NCBI GenBank assembly: GCA_917880885.1
Contig: OU862907.1
Span: 67,265,072 to 67,329,071, forward strand
DNA: 64,000 bases
Direction: 5' to 3'
Source: Limnephilus marmoratus
Lineage: Eukaryota; Arthropoda; Insecta; Trichoptera; Limnephilidae
Numbering within the stretch: position 1 is the first letter of the stretch; every line of letters starts with the position of its first letter. The position numbers and the translations under genes are program-made. This document shows, in pieces, positions 55,172-64,000 of this stretch. The notes beneath the pieces were generated by a model that was not told the DNA's origin, searched no databases, and worked only from the letters and a program-made list of their open reading frames with translations.

Positions 55172-55870
55172 GTGAATTCTCTAGGAAGAACTTTAATCAA
55201 CAATAAAGATAAAAGAGTAGAACTTGAAAACTCAGGCGTTTACCAAGTGAATTGCGATGATTGCCCGTTGTATTACGTAGGTCAAACTGGGAGGTCAGTC
55301 AAAACCCGAATCAAAGAACACTTTACAAACTGGGTGAATGACAAAGGAGAATTGTCGAATGTAGCATCACACTTATTTTAAAATAAATACCTACTCATTT
55401 AATAAATACAGAGATGTTAAAGTTCTCCATATTTGCAATAAAGGTCATAAACTAGATGGACTAGAATCTTTAGAAATAACCCGCTTAACTAAAAAAATAG
55501 AACCTAACTTTGTAATGAATAAGCAACTAAAAGCATTAGCTAAGTCCCCGCTTTTGTATCCAGTGTAAGTTTCATAATAATCTAGAAATTAAAATAGGTA
55601 GGTATTTCGTTTAGACCATTCCTACTCCAATGTAAACATGTATCCCTTCAAGAAGTAACTATGTAATGAATAAGCAATTAGAATCATTTGCCAAGTCCCC
55701 GCTTTTGTATGAGTGTAATTTTCACAATAATTTCGAAATTAAAATATGTTTTAGTTATGAGTTAAGACCATTCCTACTCCAATGTAAGGATGTATCCCCT
55801 CAAAAAGCATTTAAAAAAATCCCTGACTATAAATATAAAAACGATTTGAGAATAAAATTTGGTCATTAAT
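55172..55870 (+). pseudogene. Penelope-like element remnant, GIY-YIG endonuclease
   Basis: The frame at 55172-55381 reads SGVYQVNCDDCPLYYVGQTG then KTRIKEHFTNW, the GIY-YIG nuclease pattern of Penelope-like elements (VYQ..YYVGQTGRS). The frame then breaks; GHKLDGLESLEITRL near 55450 continues the domain. A block with AAGTCCCCGCTTTTGTAT is duplicated (about 55510-55590 and 55665-55745). The reverse transcriptase part is missing upstream. Confidence 0.75.
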
Positions 55871-56165
55871 AATTCATATTACTTGTAAGGTTTTTCCCAA
55901 AACAACATTGGGTGAGCAACAAACCCAAGGTAATTAGCATACTGGAATTACAAAATAATCAAGAAATTCGACAGTCTAAAACGACTTAGCAACAAATATA
56001 ATTAATATAATTGATTGGAATTCTTGTAGACCCTCTACCCCTCCCCCATATGTTATATAAACCGTAGACTAAGAATTATTTGTACCAGTTTGAAGATGGC
56101 TCTAACGAGCTGAAACTGGTTACTGTCATATAAAATTAAGTGGAATAAAGTTTTATATTCGTTTT
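55871..56165 (+). other. 3' UTR of the Penelope-like element
   Basis: Contains GGTGAGCAACAAACCCAAGG and the stem-loop GGCTCTAACGAGCTGAAAC near 56098. Ends about GTGGAATAAAGTTTTATATTCG. Confidence 0.5.
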
Positions 56166-56424
56166 ATTATAATATATTGCATTAAAAATGATAAAAATGT
56201 TGTAAAATAATGAAGTAAATGAATCCATTCAAATAATGTTTTTAATTTATTTACTAAAGCAATTATTAGACTATGTAATGAGGTTGTCTCCAATTACTAT
56301 AGTTATAGATGTCTTCCTTGGTTGAGTGTTCATGTTCCTCGGCTATGAATCCGGAGTTCGCAGGATCAATTAATTTAATTTAATTTCTATGTGTTATTTC
56401 ACAATTTTTTGTAAAAAATAATAT

Positions 56425-56600
56425 ATTTGCGACTCCTGCCAAAGTCGTAAACACTCTCAGTATCGCCCTGGTTAAAGACCCCGATTCAGAATTAAAGATT
56501 ACTTGAAATTCCTTTAGCCATGTGTGGTGGTGACCTGATAGATACGTATGTTCTCACCCTCCTCTCCCTACTACCTTCACGCTCACAACATAACAGCTCA
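56425..56600. repeat. dispersed repeat, copy of 47775-48060
   Basis: Shares CTCTCAGTATCGCCCTGG, TTCAGAATT and CCTTTAGCC in the same orientation. Confidence 0.5.
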
Positions 56601-56939
56601 AAACAAACATCGCAAAAATTCACGAAAAAGAATGTTATGAAGAAAATGAGTTTTTTCATACATTTTGTATGGAACGAATTCTCATATTTTGAAAGAACTG
56701 CAGCAATATTGAGATAGGTATAATATTTAACTGTGCGTGAATTCCAAAAATTCAAAACGTCAAATGTCAATGCGCTGATTGTTTTGCTTTTGTTTTTAAT
56801 CATATAATGCGGCCCCTCTTTCTTACACACTAAAAGTCAATAATCGAAAATGAGACAAACGGTGAACGTATGTCTCTGCACCACTCCAAAGGAAAAATAC
56901 AATAATAATAAATCTCTGAAATGAAACGCATTTTTTTAC

Positions 56940-57368
56940 GTAAGCTCCACTCAGGACCTATGTCATCTTAGGGGATGTGTGGAGGGTCATTATAAGGAAC
57001 GGTAGGATAGAAAGTTCTGGGAAGAAAAAGGCATGGGGGGTGGGTAGGAATCTGGAGGTCAGTGTATCCGGGAGTGAATCCATCCCTCCAACTGCGATGC
57101 AAAGTCATTGCCTTGACCGGAATTGACCTTTTACCTTGGACTTTCAAAAGGAAAGGTCAAAAGGCCTCCCTCAAACAGTCTCTCTCGATCCGGCCCGCCA
57201 TGCAGCAGGTGGGCAGACGCATCCGCCGCAAGACCCGCACAAAATGAATGAACCGGGCACCCCTGCTAAATCACCAAACGTAGCGAACCACTTGGGATGA
57301 CCTATGGCAGAGGTGTTGGTTATCCAATAAATGGTTCCCGGGGTGGCGGCACCCATACCCGCTTCCTT
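56940..57368 (-). mobile_element. short LINE-derived element
   Basis: Minus-strand copy: 5' GGTACC-like GCCGCCACCCCGG block, TTATTGGATAACCAACACC, and a 3' end near CCACACATCCCCTAAGATGA. Confidence 0.65.
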
Positions 57369-57584
57369 TAAAAAATTCCCGTAAGTAAGTGGAAAATTAA
57401 GAAAATCACAAAAAATATAAATCCGTACACAGCGCCATCTCTGATACCGACAAAAACAAAACATGGACAGTTGGGCATCGATAATTAATATCTTCATTGT
57501 GTAATTTTAAACTTAATAAAAAAAATTGATTTAATTCAATAGTTATTGATTCTGAGGCGGTACGAAGTTCGTCGGGTCAGCTAG
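57369..57584 (+). mobile_element. Helitron-like 3' end
   Basis: Ends ACGAAGTTCGTCGGGTCAG then CTAG, followed by T. The hairpin ACGAA/TTCGT a few bases before a CTAG end is the Helitron 3' signature. The 5' end is not identified. Confidence 0.5.
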
Positions 57585-57589
57585 TTCTT

Positions 57590-58044
57590 TATAAAGTGTT
57601 GATCAAATGTTGTTATAAAAAGTATTTGGAAATTAAACGACTCAAGACTTCAAAGGTGTTTTACAATATAAAAAAGTCCACTACCCCGATCATGAAGCGA
57701 AGTCATTATTTCGTTGGAACATATAAGATATTGAAAGATATTGTACTAAAGGTAGTTTAGGTACCTACATATTTATACATTTTCGAATATCTAATTACAA
57801 TTCGACCATAATGTCCCTGGTATGGTAGGTAGTCGAAAGGCATCTCAAAACTTTGTACTTAATTAAAAGTTATGTCAATAAAGAAAAATGAATTTAATAA
57901 GGGATTTACAAAACACATGATCTCTCAGAAAATATAGCTCAAGTGTTGAAATACACTCCGATCAACACTAAACAGAAAAAATAAAGTTAATTAATAAACG
58001 CGGGTTAGCAATATTACCTACCACGGCTTACTCAAGTTATATTT
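57590..58044. other. intergenic, no gene seen
   Basis: AT-rich; nothing supported. Confidence 0.3.
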
Positions 58045-58438
58045 AAAATTTATTGGAAAACAAACACCTCTGTCATAGGTAACCCCGAGTGGTACCTACG
58101 CTACGTTTGGTGACTCGTCAGGGGTGCCCGGGTTGAGGTGGGGTGAGGTGATGGGTCGGATCGGGAGACAATGGTTGAGGGAGTCCCTTTGACTTCTACA
58201 GCCGTACTCTCTCGGAAGATCGCCTTGCAACGCAGTGGCATGGATGAATTCATATGTCCGTCACTCCTGGACACACTGACTCCCAGAGTTCTACCCACCT
58301 CTCATACCCTTTTTCTTCCCAGAACTTTCTCTCCTTAATTTCTCAAAAATACTCTCCACACAGCATCCCCAAAGATTATGGGAAATGGGAAATCATTTTC
58401 CTCAGGGTCTCCTGTGTGGAATTAATGTTTTTTTTTTT
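58045..58438 (+). mobile_element. short LINE-derived element
   Basis: Head in TTATTGGAAAACAAACACC; CGCTACGTTTGGTGACTCG; tail TCTCCTGTGTGGAATTAATG followed by a T-run, where other copies end in an A-run. Confidence 0.65.
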
Positions 58439-58999
58439 TAAATTAAGAGTGTTTTTAACAAATTTAGTGATGTAATCACTTATTTAGAGGGAGAGTTTAC
58501 AAAGAAAAATAATATTTTTTGTTTAGCGGGAAGTAACGTAAAAATAAAGCAACCCAGGTCCTCGAATCTACAAAATATGAATTAATACGTTTATAGGATA
58601 TCTCATAATACGCACAACGCGTAATAAAGGGTAAAAATTGAAATTGAAACAGTAGTGTAATCAAATACCTAAGTATGAATTCAAAACTATATTTTACAGC
58701 GTTTTTTTTTAATGTGCTAAAGAAGATGTCAAAAAAGTTAATTTTCTTGAAAGTTTATGAAGGAGGGGGGGATGGGGTTGTATATGGAAATCCTATTTAT
58801 TTATTACGACCTATTTGTAAACGAGCCGGATTTTTTTAATAATTACATTTGACGAGTATTTTTTCAACGAAAATCATGTTTATAAATTCTACTCAAAAGT
58901 TGATTGATTGATACTCCGTTAGAGTCCCCAAACAATAGTTACACACGCAACAATCAATTTCTCAGAATCTTACAGCATTATCTAACTCAAAAGTAAAGC

Positions 59000-60100
59000 T
59001 TTACTCGATGCAGGATAAATCTGCAACTCGTTATTTAATTTATCGTTGTATTCTGAACAGAAAACCAGTTTGTATTCGGTGAATTAAACCTACACTCAGA
59101 ATATTAAAATGGTTTTTCTTTGATTCTGGAAGCACATACATAGTCTGCAAATAGAATATTATAACTGAACAAATAAGAGAATGTTTTCCATCGAAATGAG
59201 TTAACAGATGAATCCGCAACTGGAAATTTACATTCTCAACACAAAATTGGTTTGAATTAAATCTGTATGCGGCGAATTAAAAGTACACTCAGAACACGAA
59301 TATGGTTTTTCTTTGATTCTGGCAGCACATACAGAGTCTGCAACTAGAATTTAATAACTGAACTTCGAATAAAATAATGTTTTCCTTTGAATTGTGTCAG
59401 CAGATGAATTCTCAAATGGAATTTTACATCCTGAAAACTGGTTTTACCCTTCGAATAATAAGAAAAAAATATCTATAAACTTTTGCCTGTCAATGTTTTT
59501 TCACAAAATTTTCGGTTCGTCCCATGCAATGTTCCTTTTTATTAAAACAAAACTGTTCTAGATAAAGTAATTTTTTCGACGTGCTTATTAGAACATTATT
59601 GTTTCTAAACATTAAAATTTTCATATTGGAAATGTGAATTGGCTCAAAAATACATGCCTGCGAATATTCGAATTAAAGTACCTAAAATAGAATAAACTTA
59701 AGATTTTAAATACAGATTCCTTTTCTTAAAAAAAATGTTATAAAACTGTATCTTAACTTTTTATCGCTATCACAAATTTATTTTAAATTAAATGTGTGGG
59801 ACATAATTTCACAATTTTATTTTAAAATTAAATGTGTGGGATAATTTGCGTCTCCTGAGATTAGACAGGTCAAATTAAATCTGTATTTGCCGAATTAAAA
59901 CTACACCAAGAAAATGATAATGGTTTCTCTTTGATTCTGGCAGCACATACATAATCTACAACTAGAATTTTATAACTGCACTTCGAATAAAATAATGGTC
60001 TCTTTCGAAATGTATCAGCAGATGAATACACAACTGAAATTCAGTCGTTAATACATTCTGAACACAATTCTGATTTTAATTAAGAGTGAATCTGTTTGCG
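59000..60100 (-). pseudogene. decayed C2H2 zinc-finger array
   Basis: Read on the minus strand, finger pieces recur: LRIHLLTHFDGKHS near 59215, HLRIHLLTQFKGKHYF near 59400, AARIKEKPYSCSECTFNS near 59300, RKRPLFYSKCSYK near 59985 and AARIKEKPLSFSWCSFNS near 59910. A TTTTTCTTTGATTCTGGCAG-type block repeats at 59116, 59307 and 59921 (the first two 191 bp apart). Stops and shifts are frequent. It is probably a dead member of the same gene family. Confidence 0.6.
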
Positions 60101-60299
60101 AGTTATCAGCTTTAATTATTATTACTCTCATAAGATGCGTACGGTTTTCCTACGAATTGCGAAATTTGCAGCTTAAAAAAATATTGTTATTGATATTTTT
60201 AATGAATTAATAAAAGAGTTGGATTCGTAAACGAAAGGATCGTATAACATGTTCAAATAATGATTTGAAATGGTTTAAATTTTTCCAAGATAATGTTAT

Positions 60300-60385
60300 T
60301 ATTTATTGTGAAAATTTTCCGCCCCCCTTAAAAGTGCCGCCCGGGCGGACCGCCCCCCTCCCCGCCCCCCCCACGCTACGCCACT
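60300..60385. mobile_element. hAT-like terminus
   Basis: A C-rich tract followed by CACGCTACGCCACTG ending at 60385; inverse of the terminus at 28333. The partner end is not found. Confidence 0.4.
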
Positions 60386-60535
60386 GGTTTGAACCTAAGG
60401 TGAGTCAAACCAAAATGTGTGCTAATGTATCAATACAAATAATGACTGTTTACGTGCGAAAAACAGAGTAGAAACAAATATTCACATTATTTTATTTTAT
60501 TTTTATTTTTGCAGAAACAAACAGTACATTATTAC

Positions 60536-60731
60536 GGTGACCAGACAACTCATAATGAAACCAACTCAGAAGCACCTCAGAAAGGTCATTAGGAGTTATG
60601 ATTAAAAAAAAATGCTCAAATAGGTTAAGTTAGGTTAGGGTTACCGGCTATTTTAAAATTATTTTTCACAGCTTTTAATGACCTTTTTGAGGTGTTTCTG
60701 AGTTGGTTTCATTATGAGTTGACATGGAACC
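60536..60731. mobile_element. MITE copy 2 (9-bp duplication)
   Basis: Same family as 52357-52561; duplication CATTATTAC at 60527-60535 and 60732-60740. Confidence 0.82.
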
Positions 60732-60808
60732 CATTATTACATAATGGAAAATAGTTACAAAGTTATAGAATTAATACAATAATTGGTACCAATGACATGT
60801 CGCTGTTA

Positions 60809-61569
60809 TCTCTACATATTATAAAGTAAAGTCCCCCGCGCCGTCTTTCTGTCTGTCTGTCTGTGCGCGATAAACTCGAAAACTACTGAACGGATTTTCA
60901 TGCGGTTTTCACGAATAGATAGAGTGTTTCGTGAGGAAGGTTTACGTATGTAATTTGTCAAGGATTTGTGTAAATTGGTTGAAACATAACGATAATTGTT
61001 AGAAGTGTCGGAAAAATTCCAGCCGCCTGGTAGCTTTCATCTAAAACGCTGCCTAATCCTTTTGGGATATAACAAAACAATGCATGGTGGGATATTCCTC
61101 TTTTATAGATCTACAAAAAAGTCCATGATGGCATTTATCTATCTTTTACGGATAGCTTACTATACGCATTCTATCTTCTTATCTTATTATTCTTATCAAT
61201 TGCATATTAGATATAATGTGTATAGTAAGCTATCCGTAAAAGATAGATATATGCCTTTACGGACTTTTTTGTAGATCTATAAAAGCGGAATATCCCACCA
61301 TGCATTGTTTTGTTATATCCCAATAGGATTAGGCAGCGTTTTCGATGAAAGCTACCAGGCGGCTGGACTTTTTTCCGACACTTCTAACAATTATCGATAT
61401 GTTTCAACCAATTTACACAAATCATTGACAAATTACATACTTATACCTTCCTCACGAAATACTCTATATATTGGTGAAAACCGCATGAAAATCCGTTCAG
61501 TAGTTTTCGAGTTTATCGCGAACAGACAGACAGACGGCGCGGGGGACTTTACTTTATAATATGTAGAGA
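60809..61569. repeat. long inverted repeat of Helitron-type 5' sequences
   Basis: Left arm 60809-61169 and right arm 61215-61569 are near-perfect inverted copies around a 45-bp spacer. Both outer ends read TCTCTACATATTATAAAGTA going inward, followed by CCCGCGCCGTC and AAAACTACTGAACGGATTTTC, a sequence common at insect Helitron 5' ends. The left arm has a (TCTG)n run. Confidence 0.75.
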
Positions 61570-61687
61570 TAGAGATAATCGGTCAAAAATACATTTTTGT
61601 TGCATATGCATTTTTGAGTCTTTTTTTAATAAGATAGGTAAGTGCCAAATTATACGAGTATAAATTTAAGTTTTGTGGTAGGTATCA

Positions 61688-61973
61688 TCATTACATAGTA
61701 TAAAATGAAGTCGCTCAAAGTGTATGTGCGCATAGATCTTTTAAACTATGCAACGGATTTTCACCAATAGATAGAGTGATTTAAGAGGAAGGTTTATATG
61801 TATAATAAATGCTTATTATAGTAGATAAAAGCCGAGAAATTCAAATATATTCAATTTAGGCAACGGGCAGCGGGCAGCGGGCAGCTGGCGAGCAAATGTT
61901 GTGGATTTTATAAAGGTTGGGTAAATGGCGTTGTGTTTCGTTAGCCACAGCAACGTGTGGCCGGGTCTGCTAG
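61688..61973 (+). mobile_element. short non-autonomous Helitron
   Basis: Starts TCATTACATAGTATAAAATG after an A, has GCAACGGATTTTCACC and a GCAGCGG triplication, and ends GCAACGTGTGGCCGGGTCTG then CTAG before a T. The A/T insertion context and CTAG end fit a Helitron. Confidence 0.65.
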
Positions 61974-62035
61974 TAAACTTATATTTTTGTGAGATAAATA
62001 ATACATTATACTTAAATTACGTTAGTAACTTATTG

Positions 62036-62112
62036 AAGGAGAGAGGTGTGTGAGAGTGTTTGTATGTGTGTAAATGCGCATGTGAGGGTGTGGATGTGTG
62101 TGTTGTGTGTGC
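62036..62112. repeat. GT-rich simple repeat
   Basis: Imperfect GTGTGT/GAGTGT run. Confidence 0.6.
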
Positions 62113-62116
62113 GAAT

Positions 62117-62440
62117 TCAGTGTGCTATAAATGTTTTTCTTAAATAGAGGGAGGGAATCAAAAAATATATCGGTATTTGTGGTTTTTTGAATTGAGTTGA
62201 AACTTTGAAGGATGCGGGAAATGGGGGAGTTGACTTTATTTGGGATAGAAGTTCTGGGCAGTCTATTTCGTTATGTATAATTTTATGGAGAAATGTCATG
62301 TCAGCTACCGTTCGCCTGGATTTCAGGGATTGGAGAGTGCAGATGTTATTGTTGTATTTATAACCGAGATACTTAATAAATTTATTTTGTATGCGCTCTA
62401 TGTTATTGACGTATTGGGTGTATTTTGTTACGAAATATTG
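62117..62440 (-). pseudogene. LINE RT C-terminal fragment
   Basis: The minus strand reads NIERIQNKFIKYLGYKYN, LQSLKSRRTVADMTFLHKII and NEIDCPELLSQI, the family also seen at 23395. Confidence 0.65.
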
Positions 62441-62706
62441 GTACTAAGATGTCAAAATAAGTATGAAGTCTGTAGGTACAGAGCATGGCAATAAGTATGG
62501 CAACAAGTGCATAAAAATATATGTTAGATACTATGAGTTTGAGAAGAAGAGAAGAGAAATATACCCGTGTTATAAAACAGAAAAAAATAATTAATTCAGA
62601 TGAACTATCTTTTCATCTAAACGAGCAGGTCGAATTCTTGCTATATATGGTTCATGAAATTTCCCTTTCAAGAACATAAATTAATGCAGTTGGAGCATAA
62701 ACAGGT

Positions 62707-63260
62707 TTATTCTGCGCTGTGCGATAGCATGTGTTTCGTCAAACTTGGTTTTTTAGTACAGGAATAGTTGCAGTCGTAACATGAAAAAGGTTTTTTTCCA
62801 CTGTGAGTCAGCATGTGTCTTGTCAAAACTGACTTCCGACGACATGAATACTTGCAGTTGGAACATGAAAAAGGTTTTTCTCCGCTGTGAATCAGCATGT
62901 GTTTCGTCAAATCACTCCTTTGATAGCATAAGTAATCGCATATGGAACATGAAAAAGGTTTTTTTCCACAATGAGTCATCATGTGTCTTGTCAAATTTCG
63001 TTTCAGAGAACAGGAATACTTGCAGACGGAACACGAAAAAGTTTCTCCACCATGTGTTAACATGTGTCTTGTCAAATCTCTCTTCCGATGAAATGAATAG
63101 CTGCAGTCGGAACACGAAAAAGGTTTTTCCCCAGTATGAATGTATGCATACTGGGTGCGTATATGCATTTCGAACTTTGATTTCTGATGGCTGGTGAAGT
63201 TACAATGGGGACAAGTGAATCGTTCTTCCACAGGATGCGTCTTTAAGTCTGTCGTTAAGT
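62707..63260 (-). CDS. gene 3 zinc-finger exon (6 fingers)
   Basis: Acceptor TTTTTCAG on the minus strand at 63261. Starts DLTTDLKTHPVEERFTC and ends HMLSHSAE. Confidence 0.8.
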
Positions 63261-64000
63261 CTGAAAAATGATTTAAAGAAGGTAAAGAAGTGAAGGTATG
63301 CAAAGTTAATTGCTTAAAATGTAAACCACGAACTGATCATTCTAAACAAAACATCGGTTTTACCTGCTGTCTGGGTAATTCTTTCAAAGCGTTCTAAGCA
63401 TTCCCTTTTAACATCTGGCAGGTCTATGTCAATTTCCATATTAGGAATGTCTCCTTCATCATCTTCTCGGGACCCAGGTTCTGCCTTGACGGCAATAGTT
63501 TCCACGTGAACGTTGTCTGTGAAAGCAGTACATAGATACATGTATTCATTATTCATATGCCAAAGGTAACAGCGTTATCATTACATATTACAGTCGTCTA
63601 TTATTATTAACTTAGACTTTTTTTATAATAGGTGTCTTATTTAAATAAAGTCGGATAGTATTATTCGAGACACTATCTGCATAACAAACCAGTTCTTTAG
63701 AACGCTGTGGTAATGGTAGCAGCGAAAAAAAATGGTGAAAAATAATATTGTTCTTTCCGTATTTACAATATGAGATTAACAAAAATGAATTAAAAATAAG
63801 AGTCAATTGCCGAGCTGGTAGCGCTTGTCCCTGTAAGACGGGGGATCCTAGTATAATCTTCTCTTTTAATTACCATCTTACATTTATGACACATTCAATG
63901 CAACTTACTGGCTATACGAGAACTCTCCGCATGCTGCAAACATTCCTTCTTTATATCTGGGAGGTCAAAATCTATATTTGTATACGGTATTTCATCTCCG
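62707..64000 (-). CDS. C2H2 zinc-finger gene 3 (partial, 5' part outside the window)
   Basis: Exons on the minus strand: 64000-63909 (incomplete), 63516-63364, 63260-62707, with phase-1 introns and GT/AG ends. The first two encode modules with DIKKEC and with AVKAEPG/DVKREC. The last encodes six fingers. Finger 1 has abnormal His spacing (HIRTQYAYIH); fingers 2-6 are regular, ending with CYDCNYSC. The stop is at 62707. Architecture matches genes 1 and 2 in the opposite orientation. A nuclear DNA-binding role is inferred from the family. Confidence 0.72.
63364..63516 (-). CDS. gene 3 module exon
   Basis: 153 nt, acceptor TTTCACAG, donor GCAG/GTAAAA, phase 1. Encodes DNVHVETIAVKAEPGSREDD and LPDVKRECLE, with a TQTAG end. 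Confidence 0.77.
63803..63850 (+). repeat. possible tRNA-derived SINE head
   Basis: TTGCCGAGCTGGTAGCG resembles an A box, and GGGGGATCCTAG is a poor B box. No full tRNA fold or SINE tail is seen. Confidence 0.3.
63909..64000 (-). CDS. gene 3 upstream module exon (truncated by the window edge)
   Basis: The minus strand reads GDEIPYTNIDFDLPDIKKEC then a donor CCA/GTAAGT in phase 1, as in the other module exons. Confidence 0.65.

Noticed and set aside
63803..63850. A functional tRNA gene
   Set aside because: Only an A-box-like stretch; no acceptor stem pairing and a poor B box.

Overview
This is a transposon-rich stretch of an insect nuclear genome. Support comes from perfect (TTAGG)n arrays (the common insect telomere motif), insect-type BEL/Pao, Ty3/gypsy, R1-like, RTE-like and Penelope-like retroelements, and spliced multi-exon genes. 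I cannot fix the order (Lepidoptera, Coleoptera and Hemiptera all remain possible). There are no prokaryotic features, rRNAs, convincing tRNAs or CRISPR arrays.

Host genes. The only convincing host genes are C2H2 zinc-finger genes of one family. Gene 1 (+, 22560-27244) and gene 2 (+, 35774-51703) are tandem paralogues with near-identical TATA promoters and first two exons. Gene 3 (-, 62707 to beyond 64000) runs off the right edge. A decayed fourth finger array lies on the minus strand at about 59.0-60.1 kb. Every gene is built from short exons bounded by phase-1 introns. Each exon encodes an acidic module that opens with an I/V-K-x-E-P-G motif and closes with an I/V-K-K/R-E motif. These feed a single exon carrying the fingers.

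1-1.0 kb: Jockey-like LINE ORF1 remnant. 1.4-1.66 kb: hairpin element. 1.9-19.0 kb: a nest resolved by target-site duplications (TSDs). A 5'-truncated R1-like LINE (1927-18960, 14-bp TSD) contains a hAT element (3565-4731, 8-bp TSD) and a Ty3/gypsy element (5047-18699, 5-bp TSD). The gypsy 5' leader holds a second hAT (9803-18246, 8-bp TSD), which holds a young BEL/Pao element (10424-17486, 5-bp TSD, LTRs identical by eye).

20.1-22.3 kb: a TCGAT-rich element with an RTE-like fragment, abutting the gene 1 TATA box. 22.3-27.9 kb: gene 1 and its broken 3' fingers, split by a solo LTR. 28-33 kb: LINE tails, hAT fragments and a foldback. 33.2-35.4 kb: a large inverted repeat enclosing a roughly 94-bp satellite mixed with TTAGG arrays. 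35.5-51.7 kb: gene 2, with introns expanded by TIR elements, a Harbinger-like element, LINE pieces and a second R1-like copy (48162-50288, 15-bp TSD). 52-62.4 kb: MITEs, an inverted motif array, a Penelope-like remnant, LINE-derived short elements, the dead finger array and Helitron ends. 62.7-64 kb: gene 3.

Insertions shared by both paralogues (the hAT at 23009/37992 and the LINE fragment at 23395/40150) predate the gene 1/2 duplication. Insertions private to one copy postdate it or were lost from the other. All assignments are by eye; no database search or alignment program was used.
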